Shown one piece after another: positions 1 through 8,303 of a stretch of DNA of 37,944 nt. Made by a program: the position numbers and the translations under genes. How positions within the stretch are numbered: the stretch's first letter is position 1; each line of letters opens with the position of its first letter. The stretch is from assembly GCA_035362935.1 (NCBI GenBank), contig DAOSEC010000019.1:1-37944 (forward strand), read 5' to 3'. Origin of the DNA: DAOSEC01 sp035362935. GTDB lineage: Bacteria > Bacillota_I > Bacilli_A > ML615J-28 > CAG-313. The notes beneath the pieces are model-generated. The model did not search any database, had not been told where the DNA came from, and was given only the letters and a program-made list of their open reading frames with translations.

Positions 1-28
1 GTGGATAACTTGAAACCCAAAATAAAAA

Positions 29-79
29 AGACCATCGACTTTGTCGACAGTCTGACACCTCTTTTGAGGTGTTTTTTTT
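29..79 (+). terminator. Hairpin plus intrinsic terminator of an upstream gene
   Basis: Two stem-loops lie back to back. The first pairs AGAC (29-32) with GTCT (50-53) and TCGAC (35-39) with GTCGA (43-47). The second pairs ACACCTC (55-61) with GAGGTGT (66-72) around a TTTT loop and runs into eight T residues (72-79), a standard intrinsic terminator. It ends a transcript that enters from the left; no convincing coding end of that gene is visible in the first 28 bases. Confidence 0.8.
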
Positions 80-99
80 GGTTTTGTGAAAAGAATGAA

Positions 100-128
100 T
101 TGCTTAAAAGCCAAAAATATGGTATTAT
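100..128 (+). promoter_or_regulatory. Sigma-A promoter of the gltS-like gene
   Basis: TTGCTT (100-105), a 17-base spacer and TATTAT (123-128), the latter preceded by TGG (120-122), which gives an extended -10. It sits between the upstream terminator and the symporter gene, about 60 bases before the start codon. Confidence 0.6.
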
Positions 129-188
129 TTAGTATATCAAAGTATTAAAAAAATATTTTGTGACTACATACACATAAGGAGACATTGT

Positions 189-1586
189 ATGAATTTTTGG
201 GATTATGGCACATGGCAAAGTATCAATCAAATCGCATATTTATGTGTGGTTTTACTCATTGCGAATGTATTAAGACGTAAAATTTCCATTTTAAGAAAAT
301 CATTGTTACCAACAGCGGTGATTGGTGGTTTCTTAGCACTTGGAATCAAGTCACTTAACATTTTACCAACAGGTTTTGTTGATGCTGCATTTATGGAAAA
401 CATTACCTATCATATGATTGCGATTGGATTTATCGCACTTGGATTAAAAACATTAAAATATCAAAAAAAGTCAGATCGTGGTGTTGCTTTGGATGCTGGA
501 CTTGTCATCGTAGGAACGTATCTATTACAAGCGGTTATCGGGCTTGCGATCACATTATTTTTAGGATACACCTTATTTCCTGATTTGTTTAAAGCATCTG
601 GTATTTTATTACCTCTTGGATTTGGACAAGGACCAGGACAAGCTGGTAATATTGGAACGGTGTATGAATTAAATGGATTCATTGGTGGAAAAGCATTTGG
701 ATTAAGCATTGCATCCTTTGGATTTCTATGGGCTTGTATTGGTGGAGTGATCTATATGAACGTTCAACTTCGCAAACAAAAAGCCAAAATATCAGAGGTA
801 ACAAGTGAAAAAATAGTTACTTCAGAAATGATACAAGAAGCAGATGAAATTCCTCTAGCAGAAGCGATTGATAAGTTTACCGTTCAAATTGCTTTGGTTA
901 TGTTAGTATACTTTATGACATTTTTAGTAATGTTTGGAATAGACTTCTTACTGAAAAGTGGTGACCCAGAAGGATTTGGAATGAAAACCGTTCGCCCACT
1001 TATTTGGGGATTTAACTTCATTTTCGCAACGTTAATGGCATTGCTATTTAAGAAGATTATTGCGAAATTACGAGAAACCAAATGGATGAATCGCCAGTAT
1101 CCAAATGATTTTATGTTAAACCGAATCGCTGGAGTTGCATTTGACTTCATGATTATTGCTTCAATTACATCGATTAACATTGCTGATTTAAATCGTTTAT
1201 GGATTCCGTTCTTGCTCATTACTACCGTTGGTGGAATCTTAACGATGATTTATTTACGAAAAGTATGTAAGAAAATATTCCCAACCTATGAGTTTGAAGC
1301 CTTTGTTGCGATGTATGGAAACCTAACAGGAACGGTTTCAACCGGAATTGCATTGTTAAGAGAAATCGATCCAGAGTTTAAAACTCCTGCTGCGAACAAT
1401 CTAGTATTAGGGTCAACGACAGCAATTGTATTTGGATTCCCATTGTTGCTTTTGGTTGGATTTGCTTACCGCAACGATTTATGGACGTTAATTGTATTAG
1501 GATTAATCATTGTATTTGCTTTAGCAATCAATGCTTTGTTATTTCGAAGACAGCTCTTTGCTAAACGAAACAAACAATCGATATAA
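189..1586 (+). CDS. Sodium/glutamate symporter family (GltS-like) protein
   Basis: This 465-residue integral membrane protein resembles the GltS family, which imports glutamate or related dicarboxylic amino acids with sodium. It has about ten or more hydrophobic segments and two glycine-rich re-entrant-like motifs: GFGQGPGQAGNIG near residues 144-156 and GTVSTGIALLR near 381-391. That two-fold internal layout is typical of the family. A charged cytoplasmic loop (about 195-230) separates the halves. The protein is somewhat longer than E. coli GltS (about 400 residues). The ATG is preceded by AAGGAG at good spacing. The gene is monocistronic, with its own promoter and terminator. The substrate is inferred from the family only; another organic anion is possible. 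Confidence 0.8.
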   Translation: MNFWDYGTWQSINQIAYLCVVLLIANVLRRKISILRKSLLPTAVIGGFLALGIKSLNILPTGFVDAAFMENITYHMIAIGFIALGLKTLKYQKKSDRGVALDAGLVIVGTYLLQAVIGLAITLFLGYTLFPDLFKASGILLPLGFGQGPGQAGNIGTVYELNGFIGGKAFGLSIASFGFLWACIGGVIYMNVQLRKQKAKISEVTSEKIVTSEMIQEADEIPLAEAIDKFTVQIALVMLVYFMTFLVMFGIDFLLKSGDPEGFGMKTVRPLIWGFNFIFATLMALLFKKIIAKLRETKWMNRQYPNDFMLNRIAGVAFDFMIIASITSINIADLNRLWIPFLLITTVGGILTMIYLRKVCKKIFPTYEFEAFVAMYGNLTGTVSTGIALLREIDPEFKTPAANNLVLGSTTAIVFGFPLLLLVGFAYRNDLWTLIVLGLIIVFALAINALLFRRQLFAKRNKQSI

Positions 1587-1594
1587 TTTGTTCG

Positions 1595-1623
1595 AAACAC
1601 AAACCAAATGGTTTGTGTTTTTT
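1595..1623 (+). terminator. Intrinsic terminator after the gltS-like gene
   Basis: AAACACAAACC (1595-1605) pairs perfectly with GGTTTGTGTTT (1610-1620) around an AAAT loop and is followed by more T residues. It lies 9 bases past the stop codon and immediately before the next promoter. Confidence 0.9.
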
Positions 1624-1624
1624 C

Positions 1625-1653
1625 TTGACAAAAGGATAAACATAACTTAAAAT
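1625..1653 (+). promoter_or_regulatory. Consensus sigma-A promoter of the padR operon
   Basis: Perfect TTGACA (1625-1630), a 17-base spacer and TAAAAT (1648-1653). It drives the padR-MFS-chrA operon, and its predicted start site falls inside the adjoining palindrome. Confidence 0.85.
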
Positions 1654-1655
1654 GG

Positions 1656-1682
1656 TATTGATATCAAAAAACGATATCAATA
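1656..1682 (+). promoter_or_regulatory. Palindromic operator, probable PadR binding site
   Basis: Perfect 10-bp arms, TATTGATATC (1656-1665) and GATATCAATA (1673-1682), separated by 7 bases. The palindrome covers the predicted transcription start just downstream of the -10 box and ends 20 bases before the padR start codon. PadR proteins bind such palindromes as dimers and usually repress their own operon, so autorepression is the natural reading (inference). Confidence 0.75.
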
Positions 1683-1702
1683 TTTGATTTAAGGTGAAAT
1701 AG

Positions 1703-2032
1703 ATGAAAACACACTCTAAAAAGTTATATCTTGGATTTTTACAAATGCATATCTTGCATCATGCATCACAAGAACCAATCTATGGTGCTTGGATGATAGA
1801 AGAACTCAATCATCATGGATATCAGATTGGACCATCTCATATCTATCCATTGCTTAGTACAATGACGCAAGATGGACTCTTATCGATGAATGAACAATTG
1901 ATTCAAGGAAAGATCCGAAAGTATTATCAAACAACAGAATTAGGAATTGAAGTTTTGCGAGATTTGATTGAAAAACTAAAGGAACTTGCAAGCGAAATCT
2001 TAGTTGTTGCAGAGGAATCGTTAGGAGATTAA
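1703..2032 (+). CDS. PadR family transcriptional regulator
   Basis: A 109-residue protein with the PadR winged-helix fold. The N-terminal helix (LGFLQMHILHHASQEPIYGA) is followed by the recognition region (IGPSHIYPLLSTMTQDGLLS), the wing (GKIRKYYQTTELG) and a C-terminal dimerisation helix. PadR proteins are ligand- or stress-responsive repressors, often of efflux or detoxification genes. The gene lies directly behind a palindrome overlapping its promoter and two bases before an MFS transporter gene, so it probably controls itself, that transporter and the downstream chrA genes. The inducer cannot be told from the sequence. Confidence 0.9.
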   Translation: MKTHSKKLYLGFLQMHILHHASQEPIYGAWMIEELNHHGYQIGPSHIYPLLSTMTQDGLLSMNEQLIQGKIRKYYQTTELGIEVLRDLIEKLKELASEILVVAEESLGD

Positions 2033-2034
2033 AT

Positions 2035-3249
2035 ATGAAGCAACAAACCATGAAGAAAAAAGCATTGGTATTCTTGTTATTGATTGGAATCATTAGTATG
2101 TTATCCGATTTCACGCACGAAGGAGCAAGAAGCATCTATGGACCGTTTTTATCCGTATTAGGAGTATCGGCGTTTTTAGTTGCGTTTACTTCAGGACTCG
2201 GTGAGTTTATTGGTCAAACACTACGGATTGTAACTGGAATTATCGCCGATAAAACAAAAAAATATTGGTCTTTAATGATTGTTGGTTATGCGATTAATTT
2301 ACTTGTCATACCACTTTTGATGTTTGTAGATGTAAATATATGGCAACTTGCGATTGTATTAATTTTGCTTGAACGTGTTGGAAAAGGAATCAGAGCACCA
2401 GCAAAAAGTGCGTTGACCTCCTTTACTACACCACATTTAGGTGCTGGCAAGGCATTTGCATTGCAAGAGGCGATGGACCAATTCGGAGCCTTCTTAGGTC
2501 CATTGTTTGTCTTCATTGTGTTACAAACACAAACTGGTGATGAACTAAGTGGATATCAACTAGCCTTTGGACTATTGGGAATATTTGCGATTATGACAAT
2601 CTCAATGATATTTGTTGCAAGATGGAAGTATCCAAATCCAGACATGTTAGAAACCAAAACACTACCAAAGGGATTTAAAGGTAACAAATCGTTTGTCTTA
2701 TATATGGTTGCAATCTCTTTTATCGCGTTAGGCTTTATTGATTATCCAATTTTAGCGTTTCACATGGGCAATAATCATTTGATTGCGATGTCTTATGTAC
2801 CACTCTTGTACTCTATTGCGATGGGAGTAGATGCGATCGCAGCACTCATCTTTGGATATTTATTTGATAAAGTTGGTGTGATTGCACTTGTATATTCTAT
2901 TATTTTTGCAATTCTTTATGTACCCATTTTCTTTTTGTTCAACAATACTTTAGCTATCGTAATTGGAGTTGTGTTGTGGGGAATCGCAATGGGGGCTCAA
3001 GAGTCTATTTTAAAAGCAGTGATTTCGAAACTAGTATCAAAAGAAGTTCGTGGAACCGCGTATGGTATTTTTTATACGGTATTTGGCGTAAGTTGGTTTC
3101 TTGGATCTATGATAGTTGGATATTTATATGAGATCAGTATCTTAGCAATTGTTGTATTTACTACAGCAATGGAACTATTAGCCATTTTCTTCTTACTCAT
3201 TTATCACAGTAAACAACAAAATCATAAGACAAAGGAGTTGGATGTATGA
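2035..3249 (+). CDS. MFS transporter
   Basis: A 404-residue protein with about twelve hydrophobic segments, the usual size for a 12-helix major facilitator. The N-terminus carries SDFTHEGAR (24-32), and the first cytoplasmic loop has the charged motif ADKTKKYW. A second conserved stretch is ERVGKGIRAPAKSALTS (about 117-133). The start is 2 bases after the padR stop, and the last codons overlap the next start by 4 bases (ATGA), so translation is probably coupled. As part of a PadR-controlled operon with a chromate-transporter-family gene, it is likely an efflux pump; the substrate is unknown. Confidence 0.85.
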   Translation: MKQQTMKKKALVFLLLIGIISMLSDFTHEGARSIYGPFLSVLGVSAFLVAFTSGLGEFIGQTLRIVTGIIADKTKKYWSLMIVGYAINLLVIPLLMFVDVNIWQLAIVLILLERVGKGIRAPAKSALTSFTTPHLGAGKAFALQEAMDQFGAFLGPLFVFIVLQTQTGDELSGYQLAFGLLGIFAIMTISMIFVARWKYPNPDMLETKTLPKGFKGNKSFVLYMVAISFIALGFIDYPILAFHMGNNHLIAMSYVPLLYSIAMGVDAIAALIFGYLFDKVGVIALVYSIIFAILYVPIFFLFNNTLAIVIGVVLWGIAMGAQESILKAVISKLVSKEVRGTAYGIFYTVFGVSWFLGSMIVGYLYEISILAIVVFTTAMELLAIFFLLIYHSKQQNHKTKELDV

Positions 3250-3866
3250 ATCAAATAGTTAAATGGTCGTCCTTCCTAAAAGATGTTCTAGTTTGTTCCT
3301 TAGGAGCCTATGGTGGACCAGAAGCACATTACGGGGTATTTACCGATCAACTGATCACAAAAAAGCAGTATATCACAGAAGAAGAGCTTCTTGAGTTGAT
3401 TGCGTTAACTCAAGTGTTACCCGGTCCAAGTAGCACTCAAACAATCATCGCGATAGGATATAAGCTTGGGGGACCACTCTTAGGACTACTAACATTTTTA
3501 GTATGGGCCATTCCTGCAATACTAATCATGACAACTTTGTCGTTTTTATACTACATGTTTTCTAGTTTGAATGCGAGTGCCGATGTGCTTCGTTTTATAG
3601 GACCGATGGCGGTTGGATTTATTGTTGTAGCTTCCATTCGCATTGGAAAAAAAGTAATTCAAAAACCAATCAGTATTATACTGTTTTTGATTGCAGTGAG
3701 TGTCACGATATTCATTCGTGAGGTATGGATATTTCCCGATTTGTTACTATTTGGTGCTATTGTCAGTATCCTTCAATCCAGAGAAAAACAAATATGGAAC
3801 GCTCCTACTTGGAACATTAAATGGCAAAATGGCGATATTTCATCGCGTTTCTCTTTTTTGCGTTGA
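3246..3866 (+). CDS. chrA: Chromate transporter family protein, N-terminal half
   Basis: A 206-residue membrane protein matching the first half of ChrA/CHR transporters, with GGPEAH (23-28) and QVLPGPSSTQ (56-65), the motifs that mark the N-terminal domain of long-form CHR proteins. CHR proteins move chromate, and probably other anions, across the membrane. It overlaps the MFS gene by 4 bases. Its last 46 bases overlap the next reading frame, which encodes exactly the missing C-terminal half, and a -1 shift inside the overlap would give a single protein of about 400 residues. It may be a genuine two-gene split or a frameshifted long-form gene. The GGPEAH motif, more typical of long forms, favours the second reading. 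Confidence 0.75.
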   Translation: MNQIVKWSSFLKDVLVCSLGAYGGPEAHYGVFTDQLITKKQYITEEELLELIALTQVLPGPSSTQTIIAIGYKLGGPLLGLLTFLVWAIPAILIMTTLSFLYYMFSSLNASADVLRFIGPMAVGFIVVASIRIGKKVIQKPISIILFLIAVSVTIFIREVWIFPDLLLFGAIVSILQSREKQIWNAPTWNIKWQNGDISSRFSFLR

Positions 3867-4438
3867 CAAGTATAGTGCTATACCAAGTAATCGGGACAAA
3901 ACTACTCTTTTTATTCGATCACTTTTATCGATATGGATATTTGGTCATAGGTGGTGGGCAAGTTGTCATTCCTTATATGTATGTAGATTTAGTTGAAATC
4001 AATCAGTTGATGACTACGTCTGAATTTTTAACTGGCTTTGGGATTGTTCAAGGAATCCCAGGACCGATGTTTTCCTTTAGTGCGTATGCTGGTGCACTTG
4101 CGATGCGTGATTCAGGTGGTTTGTTACAAGTTCTAGGTGGAATCGTAGCAGGAATTGCGATATTTTTACCAGGGATTTTACTCATTTATTTTGTTTATCC
4201 AATTTGGGAAAGTTTGAATCATGTAAAAGCTGTGAAGAATGCACTACCAGGAATTGTTGCGATTGCTGGTGGGTTAATCGCATCAGCTGCCATCGTTTTA
4301 ATGCGATCAATTGGATTTTCTATTCCAAATGTTATCGCGGTTCTTGTTGCATCCATCTTGTTATTTACAAGAAAAATACCTGCACCAATCATAGTCATTC
4401 TAGCAATAATCAGTGGAGTATTGTTTACTTATTCATAG
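3821..4438 (+). CDS. chrA: Chromate transporter family protein, C-terminal half
   Basis: A 205-residue membrane protein matching the second half of ChrA, with IGGGQVVIP (43-51) and GIVQGIPGPMFSF (74-86), followed by several hydrophobic segments. It overlaps the preceding ORF by 46 bases in the -1 frame. The ATG has no strong Shine-Dalgarno sequence just upstream, so independent initiation is doubtful; it is made by translational coupling, frameshifting, or is the detached end of one long gene. The overlap holds a T6 tract (3854-3859), where a slip or a one-base change would fuse the frames. Confidence 0.7.
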   Translation: MAKWRYFIAFLFFALTSIVLYQVIGTKLLFLFDHFYRYGYLVIGGGQVVIPYMYVDLVEINQLMTTSEFLTGFGIVQGIPGPMFSFSAYAGALAMRDSGGLLQVLGGIVAGIAIFLPGILLIYFVYPIWESLNHVKAVKNALPGIVAIAGGLIASAAIVLMRSIGFSIPNVIAVLVASILLFTRKIPAPIIVILAIISGVLFTYS

Positions 4439-4464
4439 TATTCAAAGGATTATTTCCTACTTAT

Positions 4465-4490
4465 AGTACAGGGTTAATCCTTGTACTTTT
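4465..4490 (+). terminator. Probable intrinsic terminator of the padR operon
   Basis: AGTACAGG (4465-4472) pairs with CCTTGTACT (4479-4487), with one bulged T, and is followed by TTT. It is weaker than the other terminators here but placed correctly after the last operon gene. Confidence 0.55.
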
Positions 4491-4536
4491 ATTGTAAAAA
4501 AAAGTTTTAAAAATCTCTTTTCTTTTTGTAAATATT

Positions 4537-4545
4537 TGATATAAT
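4537..4545 (+). promoter_or_regulatory. Extended -10 promoter of the nhaC-like gene
   Basis: TGATATAAT (4537-4545) is a perfect -10 with the TGN extension. There is no good -35 box at the expected position, which is acceptable for extended -10 promoters. It lies about 40 bases before the start codon. Confidence 0.65.
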
Positions 4546-4582
4546 ACTCTCATAAATTATAAGAAAAGGAGACTTAACACAC

Positions 4583-6187
4583 ATGGATCAGTTTGAACCT
4601 CAAGAACCGGATGGCTACGAATCGCCCATCATAACCAATGTCGCTGACGACATTAACGCTACACAAGAATACACTGCTAGTCGATTTGATCATAAGACGA
4701 AAGCAATTCGAATCCAAAATATGGTACGTTATCTCATTATTGGTGCAATCTTCGCTGTGCTTGCATTACTAACACCAATTATTTTACCAGTGTTTCCACT
4801 ATACTCAATCGTACCTGCTTTATTCTTACTTGTTTATATCTTTCTAACAAAACGGATTTTTGAATCATTAACACTTGGAATTGTATTAGGATTTTTAATG
4901 GCAGTAAGTGTTGGTGCTTTTGATGGAGTTGGCTTCTTTGAAGCAATCAACACATCATTAATTGACAATGTGGCAGACGCGGATACCGCTTGGCTATTCA
5001 TTGTGTGCGGACTTATGGGAAGCTTTGTTGCTTTGATTGAAAAAGCTGGTGGAGTTTATGCATTTGGATCTTGGGTTTCCAAACGTGCAAAAACAAGAAA
5101 ATCTACCTTGCTTTGGACCTGGATTCTTGGATTAATTATCTTTGTGGATGATTACTTAAATGCATTAACCGTGGGGTCATGTATGGCACCACTTACCGAT
5201 AAACATAAAGTATCAAGAGAGTATTTGGCATACGTAGTTGATTCTACCGCAGCTCCAGATACAACACTCATCCCTGTATCTACATGGGCAGTGTTTATTG
5301 CTGGGCTTTATGCGAAAACAATTTCTGAAAATGGCTTAACAGACACCTATGGTGGAGGTTTAAGAGTCTTTATCAGTAGTATTCCATTTAACTTTTATGC
5401 ATGGTTTTGCTTATTAATGGTTCCACTTACCATCTTTGGTATTGTACCAATCTTTGGAAAAATGAAAAAAGCAGAAAAACGTGCACAAGAAACAGGAGTC
5501 TTAGCACCTCCGGGTAGTGAGAAAATTGATATTCGTGCTGGTGAAGCGTTGTTAGAGAAAAAAGACGCAAAAGTAATGAACTTCTTTATTCCTATCATTA
5601 CATTAATTGTCTCAACACTTGTATTTGATATTGATTTACAATACGGGATCATCTTCACGTTAGCATTTATGTTTGTATTCTATTTGATTCAAGGATTGGT
5701 AGACGCAGATGAATTCTTTACGTTAGTAATCAAAGGATTCAAAAACATGTTAATGCCACTTCTAATGGTCATCTTAGCGTATATGTTCGCAGATGGAATT
5801 GAAGCATTAGGATTTATGACATACATTGTTGAAGTTGTAAGTAGCAATGTTCAACCGTGGATGATACCTGCCTTGATTTTCTTAGTGTTTGGATTTACTG
5901 AATTCATTATGGGACTATCTTGGGGAATGTATGCAATCGCGATTCCACTTGTAACAATCTTGAGCTTTGAAATGGGAATCAACCCAGCAATGAGTATTGC
6001 TGCTGTTGTATCAGCCGGTGTTTGGGGAAGCCATATTTGCTTCTACTCCGATGCAACCATTCTTTCAAGTAGTGCTGCAGGATGTGACAATTACGAACAT
6101 GCGACCAGTCAGTTGCCATATGGATTGATCGCAGCTGCGCTATCCCTCATTTTCTTTATTGGTGCTGGATTAATCTTTTTAGCATAA
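4583..6187 (+). CDS. Na+/H+ antiporter, NhaC family
   Basis: A 534-residue membrane protein of the NhaC-like antiporter family, which exports sodium (sometimes coupled to organic acids) in exchange for protons. A hydrophilic N-terminus of about 45 residues precedes the membrane segments. Diagnostic stretches are VVDSTAAPDTTLIPVSTW (about 222-239) and, near the C-terminus, the WGSHICFYSDATILSSSA region (about 481-498) followed by HATSQLPY. GGAG sits at proper spacing before the ATG. The gene is monocistronic with a clear promoter and terminator. Together with the GltS-like symporter it points to a sodium-based membrane economy. The exact exchange partner is not determinable. Confidence 0.85.
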   Translation: MDQFEPQEPDGYESPIITNVADDINATQEYTASRFDHKTKAIRIQNMVRYLIIGAIFAVLALLTPIILPVFPLYSIVPALFLLVYIFLTKRIFESLTLGIVLGFLMAVSVGAFDGVGFFEAINTSLIDNVADADTAWLFIVCGLMGSFVALIEKAGGVYAFGSWVSKRAKTRKSTLLWTWILGLIIFVDDYLNALTVGSCMAPLTDKHKVSREYLAYVVDSTAAPDTTLIPVSTWAVFIAGLYAKTISENGLTDTYGGGLRVFISSIPFNFYAWFCLLMVPLTIFGIVPIFGKMKKAEKRAQETGVLAPPGSEKIDIRAGEALLEKKDAKVMNFFIPIITLIVSTLVFDIDLQYGIIFTLAFMFVFYLIQGLVDADEFFTLVIKGFKNMLMPLLMVILAYMFADGIEALGFMTYIVEVVSSNVQPWMIPALIFLVFGFTEFIMGLSWGMYAIAIPLVTILSFEMGINPAMSIAAVVSAGVWGSHICFYSDATILSSSAAGCDNYEHATSQLPYGLIAAALSLIFFIGAGLIFLA

Positions 6188-6193
6188 AAATGG

Positions 6194-6223
6194 ATGGTAA
6201 GAGTTTCCTCTTACCATTTTTTT
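6194..6223 (+). terminator. Intrinsic terminator after the nhaC-like gene
   Basis: ATGGTAAGAG (6194-6203) pairs perfectly with CTCTTACCAT (6208-6217) around TTTC and runs into a T tract. Confidence 0.92.
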
Positions 6224-6251
6224 ATTGGTTATGAAATAAAGGTATTATCGG

Positions 6252-6280
6252 TTTACAATTGGTTTGGATTCAAGTATAAT
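6252..6280 (+). promoter_or_regulatory. Sigma-A promoter of the methyltransferase/hydrolase pair
   Basis: TTTACA (6252-6257), a 17-base spacer and a perfect TATAAT (6275-6280), about 35 bases before the start codon. Confidence 0.8.
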
Positions 6281-6316
6281 GAACTTAAGTAGATTTATTC
6301 ATCAAGAGGTAAGATT

Positions 6317-6910
6317 ATGTTATTTCATATCGCATCAGGTATCATACTAGTCATTTTTTCAGTCATTCTAATCAGAAAAAAGCAATCACTAAAGAAAATA
6401 CATAAGCCTGCTCAGTTTTTACTAAAGGGAAAAAAACCGAAAAAGACCAAGATGGTAGAAGGAGTAGTGCTTTTTACGACCTATCCATTTATTGTTTTAT
6501 GGTTTTTAACAACAATCGGATTCTTTGATCATCTCTTATTTGAAAAACATACACTTTATAGTGTTGCAGGTATCCTACTTATGACGATTGGTGTAACTGT
6601 GTATGGAGTAAGTGTCTTTCAGTTAGGAAACAAGTGGCGCGTTGGGATAGATTATGAGGACAATGACTATTTTGTAACAAATGGACTGTATGCATATAGT
6701 AGACATCCAGCATATCTTGGATTTTATTTGTTGTTTACGGGAATCATGCTTCATTATGCATCAATCATTATGATTGTGTTTGGGAGCATTTCAATTGCTG
6801 CTTTGTTCTTTATGGCAGCAGAAGAAGAAAAATATCTAATTTACAAGTTTGGACAAACCTATCAAGCATATCAATCCAAAGTGAGATTTTTGATAGGAAA
6901 AAAGCGATAA
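6317..6910 (+). CDS. Isoprenylcysteine carboxyl methyltransferase-like membrane protein
   Basis: A 197-residue protein with four to five membrane segments and the C-terminal ICMT/PEMT-type signature: NGLYAYSRHPAYLGFYL (about 122-138), then an acidic EEEKYLIYKFGQTYQAY stretch near the end. In this superfamily the RHPxYxG and EExxL elements form the S-adenosylmethionine pocket at the membrane face. Bacterial members methylate lipids or unknown substrates; the substrate here is unknown. The AAGAGGTAAG region before the ATG serves as ribosome binding site. It is followed after 27 bases by a hydrolase gene and probably shares its transcript. Confidence 0.8.
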   Translation: MLFHIASGIILVIFSVILIRKKQSLKKIHKPAQFLLKGKKPKKTKMVEGVVLFTTYPFIVLWFLTTIGFFDHLLFEKHTLYSVAGILLMTIGVTVYGVSVFQLGNKWRVGIDYEDNDYFVTNGLYAYSRHPAYLGFYLLFTGIMLHYASIIMIVFGSISIAALFFMAAEEEKYLIYKFGQTYQAYQSKVRFLIGKKR

Positions 6911-6937
6911 CGTTGTATTCATAAGGGGGGGGACAAC

Positions 6938-7858
6938 ATGAGTATATTAAATAGCATTATCAAAACATTAGGACCAAAATTGTTCAAGATTGGTGGAAGC
7001 ATTGAAGACTATGAACAGTTTTATACACCCGAGGAACTGAAAAAACAGAGAACTCTTCCACTGAAACCTCTAACAAGAGGGTATGAGTTTACAAACGTAA
7101 CGTTTGGAGGTGTACCTTGTCTTAGAATCAAACGAAAACATACGAAAAGCGATAAATTATTCATTTCCATCCACGGAGGTGGATTTGTAGGGGGATCAGC
7201 ATTACTCAATGCTTTTATGATTAAATCAGTTATTCATAAAACGTACTACCGTGCAATATCAATTGAATATCGCCTAGCACCAGAACATCCGTATCCTGCT
7301 GGTCTAGATGATTGTTATCATGTATATTGTGAAGCAATCAAGCGCTATAAACCGGAAAACATCATCTTAGGTGGAGAATCTGCTGGGGGAAATTTAACCG
7401 TAGCACTTCTCATGCGGCTTCGTGATGAAGGATTGCCACTTCCAAAAGTCACCTTTGTCTCATCACCTTGTTTGGATCAAACGTATTCACTAACTTCTCA
7501 TGTAGAAAATGAAGTTGTTGATATTTCACTCACCCTTGGAGATATGAAAAAGTTTACGTATAACTATACCAAAAATAGCCCTGGTGTTGATTTAACACAT
7601 CCTTATGTATCACCACTGTTTGGGGATTTTAAGGGGTTTCCTCCAATGATTATCTTCGCAGCAACCGATGAAATCTTGGTTGATGACTCAAGAATGCTTC
7701 ATGAAAAATTAAAAGAAGCAAATGTGGATACCGAGTATCATGAATACACCGAAACATTTCATGCATTTACAGTAGTAGGAAATATTACAAAAGAAGGTGC
7801 AGATAGCGTCAAGAAAATGATTTCTTTTTTCAACAAACATTTGGAACAAAAAACGTAA
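6938..7858 (+). CDS. Alpha/beta hydrolase, hormone-sensitive-lipase-type esterase
   Basis: A 306-residue esterase/lipase of the HSL (alpha/beta hydrolase fold 3) group. The oxyanion-hole motif HGGG is at 79-82 and the nucleophile motif GESAG at 146-150 (Ser148). Likely triad partners are Asp244 in ATDEILVDD and His275 in ETFHAF. The length is normal and no signal peptide is seen, so it is cytoplasmic and probably acts on short acyl esters. The ribosome binding site is unusual: a run of eight G (6925-6932) placed 5 bases before the ATG. It follows the methyltransferase-like gene closely. The physiological substrate is unknown. Confidence 0.88.
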   Translation: MSILNSIIKTLGPKLFKIGGSIEDYEQFYTPEELKKQRTLPLKPLTRGYEFTNVTFGGVPCLRIKRKHTKSDKLFISIHGGGFVGGSALLNAFMIKSVIHKTYYRAISIEYRLAPEHPYPAGLDDCYHVYCEAIKRYKPENIILGGESAGGNLTVALLMRLRDEGLPLPKVTFVSSPCLDQTYSLTSHVENEVVDISLTLGDMKKFTYNYTKNSPGVDLTHPYVSPLFGDFKGFPPMIIFAATDEILVDDSRMLHEKLKEANVDTEYHEYTETFHAFTVVGNITKEGADSVKKMISFFNKHLEQKT

Positions 7859-7866
7859 AAATCAAC

Positions 7867-7894
7867 TTGCATTTCTTCAAATAGAGGTTATAAT
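7867..7894 (+). promoter_or_regulatory. Sigma-A promoter of the superoxide reductase gene
   Basis: TTGCAT (7867-7872), a 16-base spacer and a perfect TATAAT (7889-7894), about 35 bases before the start codon. Confidence 0.75.
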
Positions 7895-7928
7895 AAACTT
7901 GTATTTATTTTATAAGGAGATATAATTT

Positions 7929-8300
7929 ATGGAAAAACGTTTTTTTTATTGTGAAGTCTGTGGGAACATGGTCGAAATCTTAGATTTTGGTGGAGGAAAG
8001 CTCGTTTGTTGTGGCCAAAAAATGGTTCGTCTTGAAATTGGTACGAAAGAAGCGTCCAAAGAAAAACACATTCCATCTGTAACAGTAGAAGATGGAAAAA
8101 TCAATGTAGCAGTTGGGAGCGTTTTGCACCCGATGACTGAAGAGCATTATATTGAATGGATCGAACTTGTATGGGAAAATAAGTCAAAACGTATTTTCTT
8201 AAAACCAGGTGAAAACCCTGTTGTTAGCTTTAAACACCAATCACCAGCGGTGATTTATGCATATTGTAACTTGCACGGAATTTGGGGCGTAGAAGTATAA
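7929..8300 (+). CDS. Desulfoferrodoxin / superoxide reductase (two-iron type)
   Basis: This 123-residue cytoplasmic enzyme reduces superoxide to hydrogen peroxide without producing oxygen, a typical anaerobe defence. The N-terminal desulforedoxin-like domain has four cysteines for the rubredoxin-type iron (Cys8, Cys11, Cys27, Cys28). The catalytic domain shows the ligands of the Fe(His4-Cys) centre: His47 in EKHIP, His67 in HPM, His73 in EEHYIEW, then Cys113 and His116 in YCNLHGIW. Glu45 and Lys46 precede the first ligand, as in the family. It has its own promoter and tandem terminators, so it is monocistronic. No rubredoxin gene is adjacent. Confidence 0.95.
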   Translation: MEKRFFYCEVCGNMVEILDFGGGKLVCCGQKMVRLEIGTKEASKEKHIPSVTVEDGKINVAVGSVLHPMTEEHYIEWIELVWENKSKRIFLKPGENPVVSFKHQSPAVIYAYCNLHGIWGVEV

Positions 8301-8303
8301 CAA

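Noticed and set aside
4204..4497. Cys-rich open frame overlapping the C-terminal chrA half
   Set aside because: It is an alternate frame of a recognised gene, has no homology that I can see, and has a composition typical of shadows.
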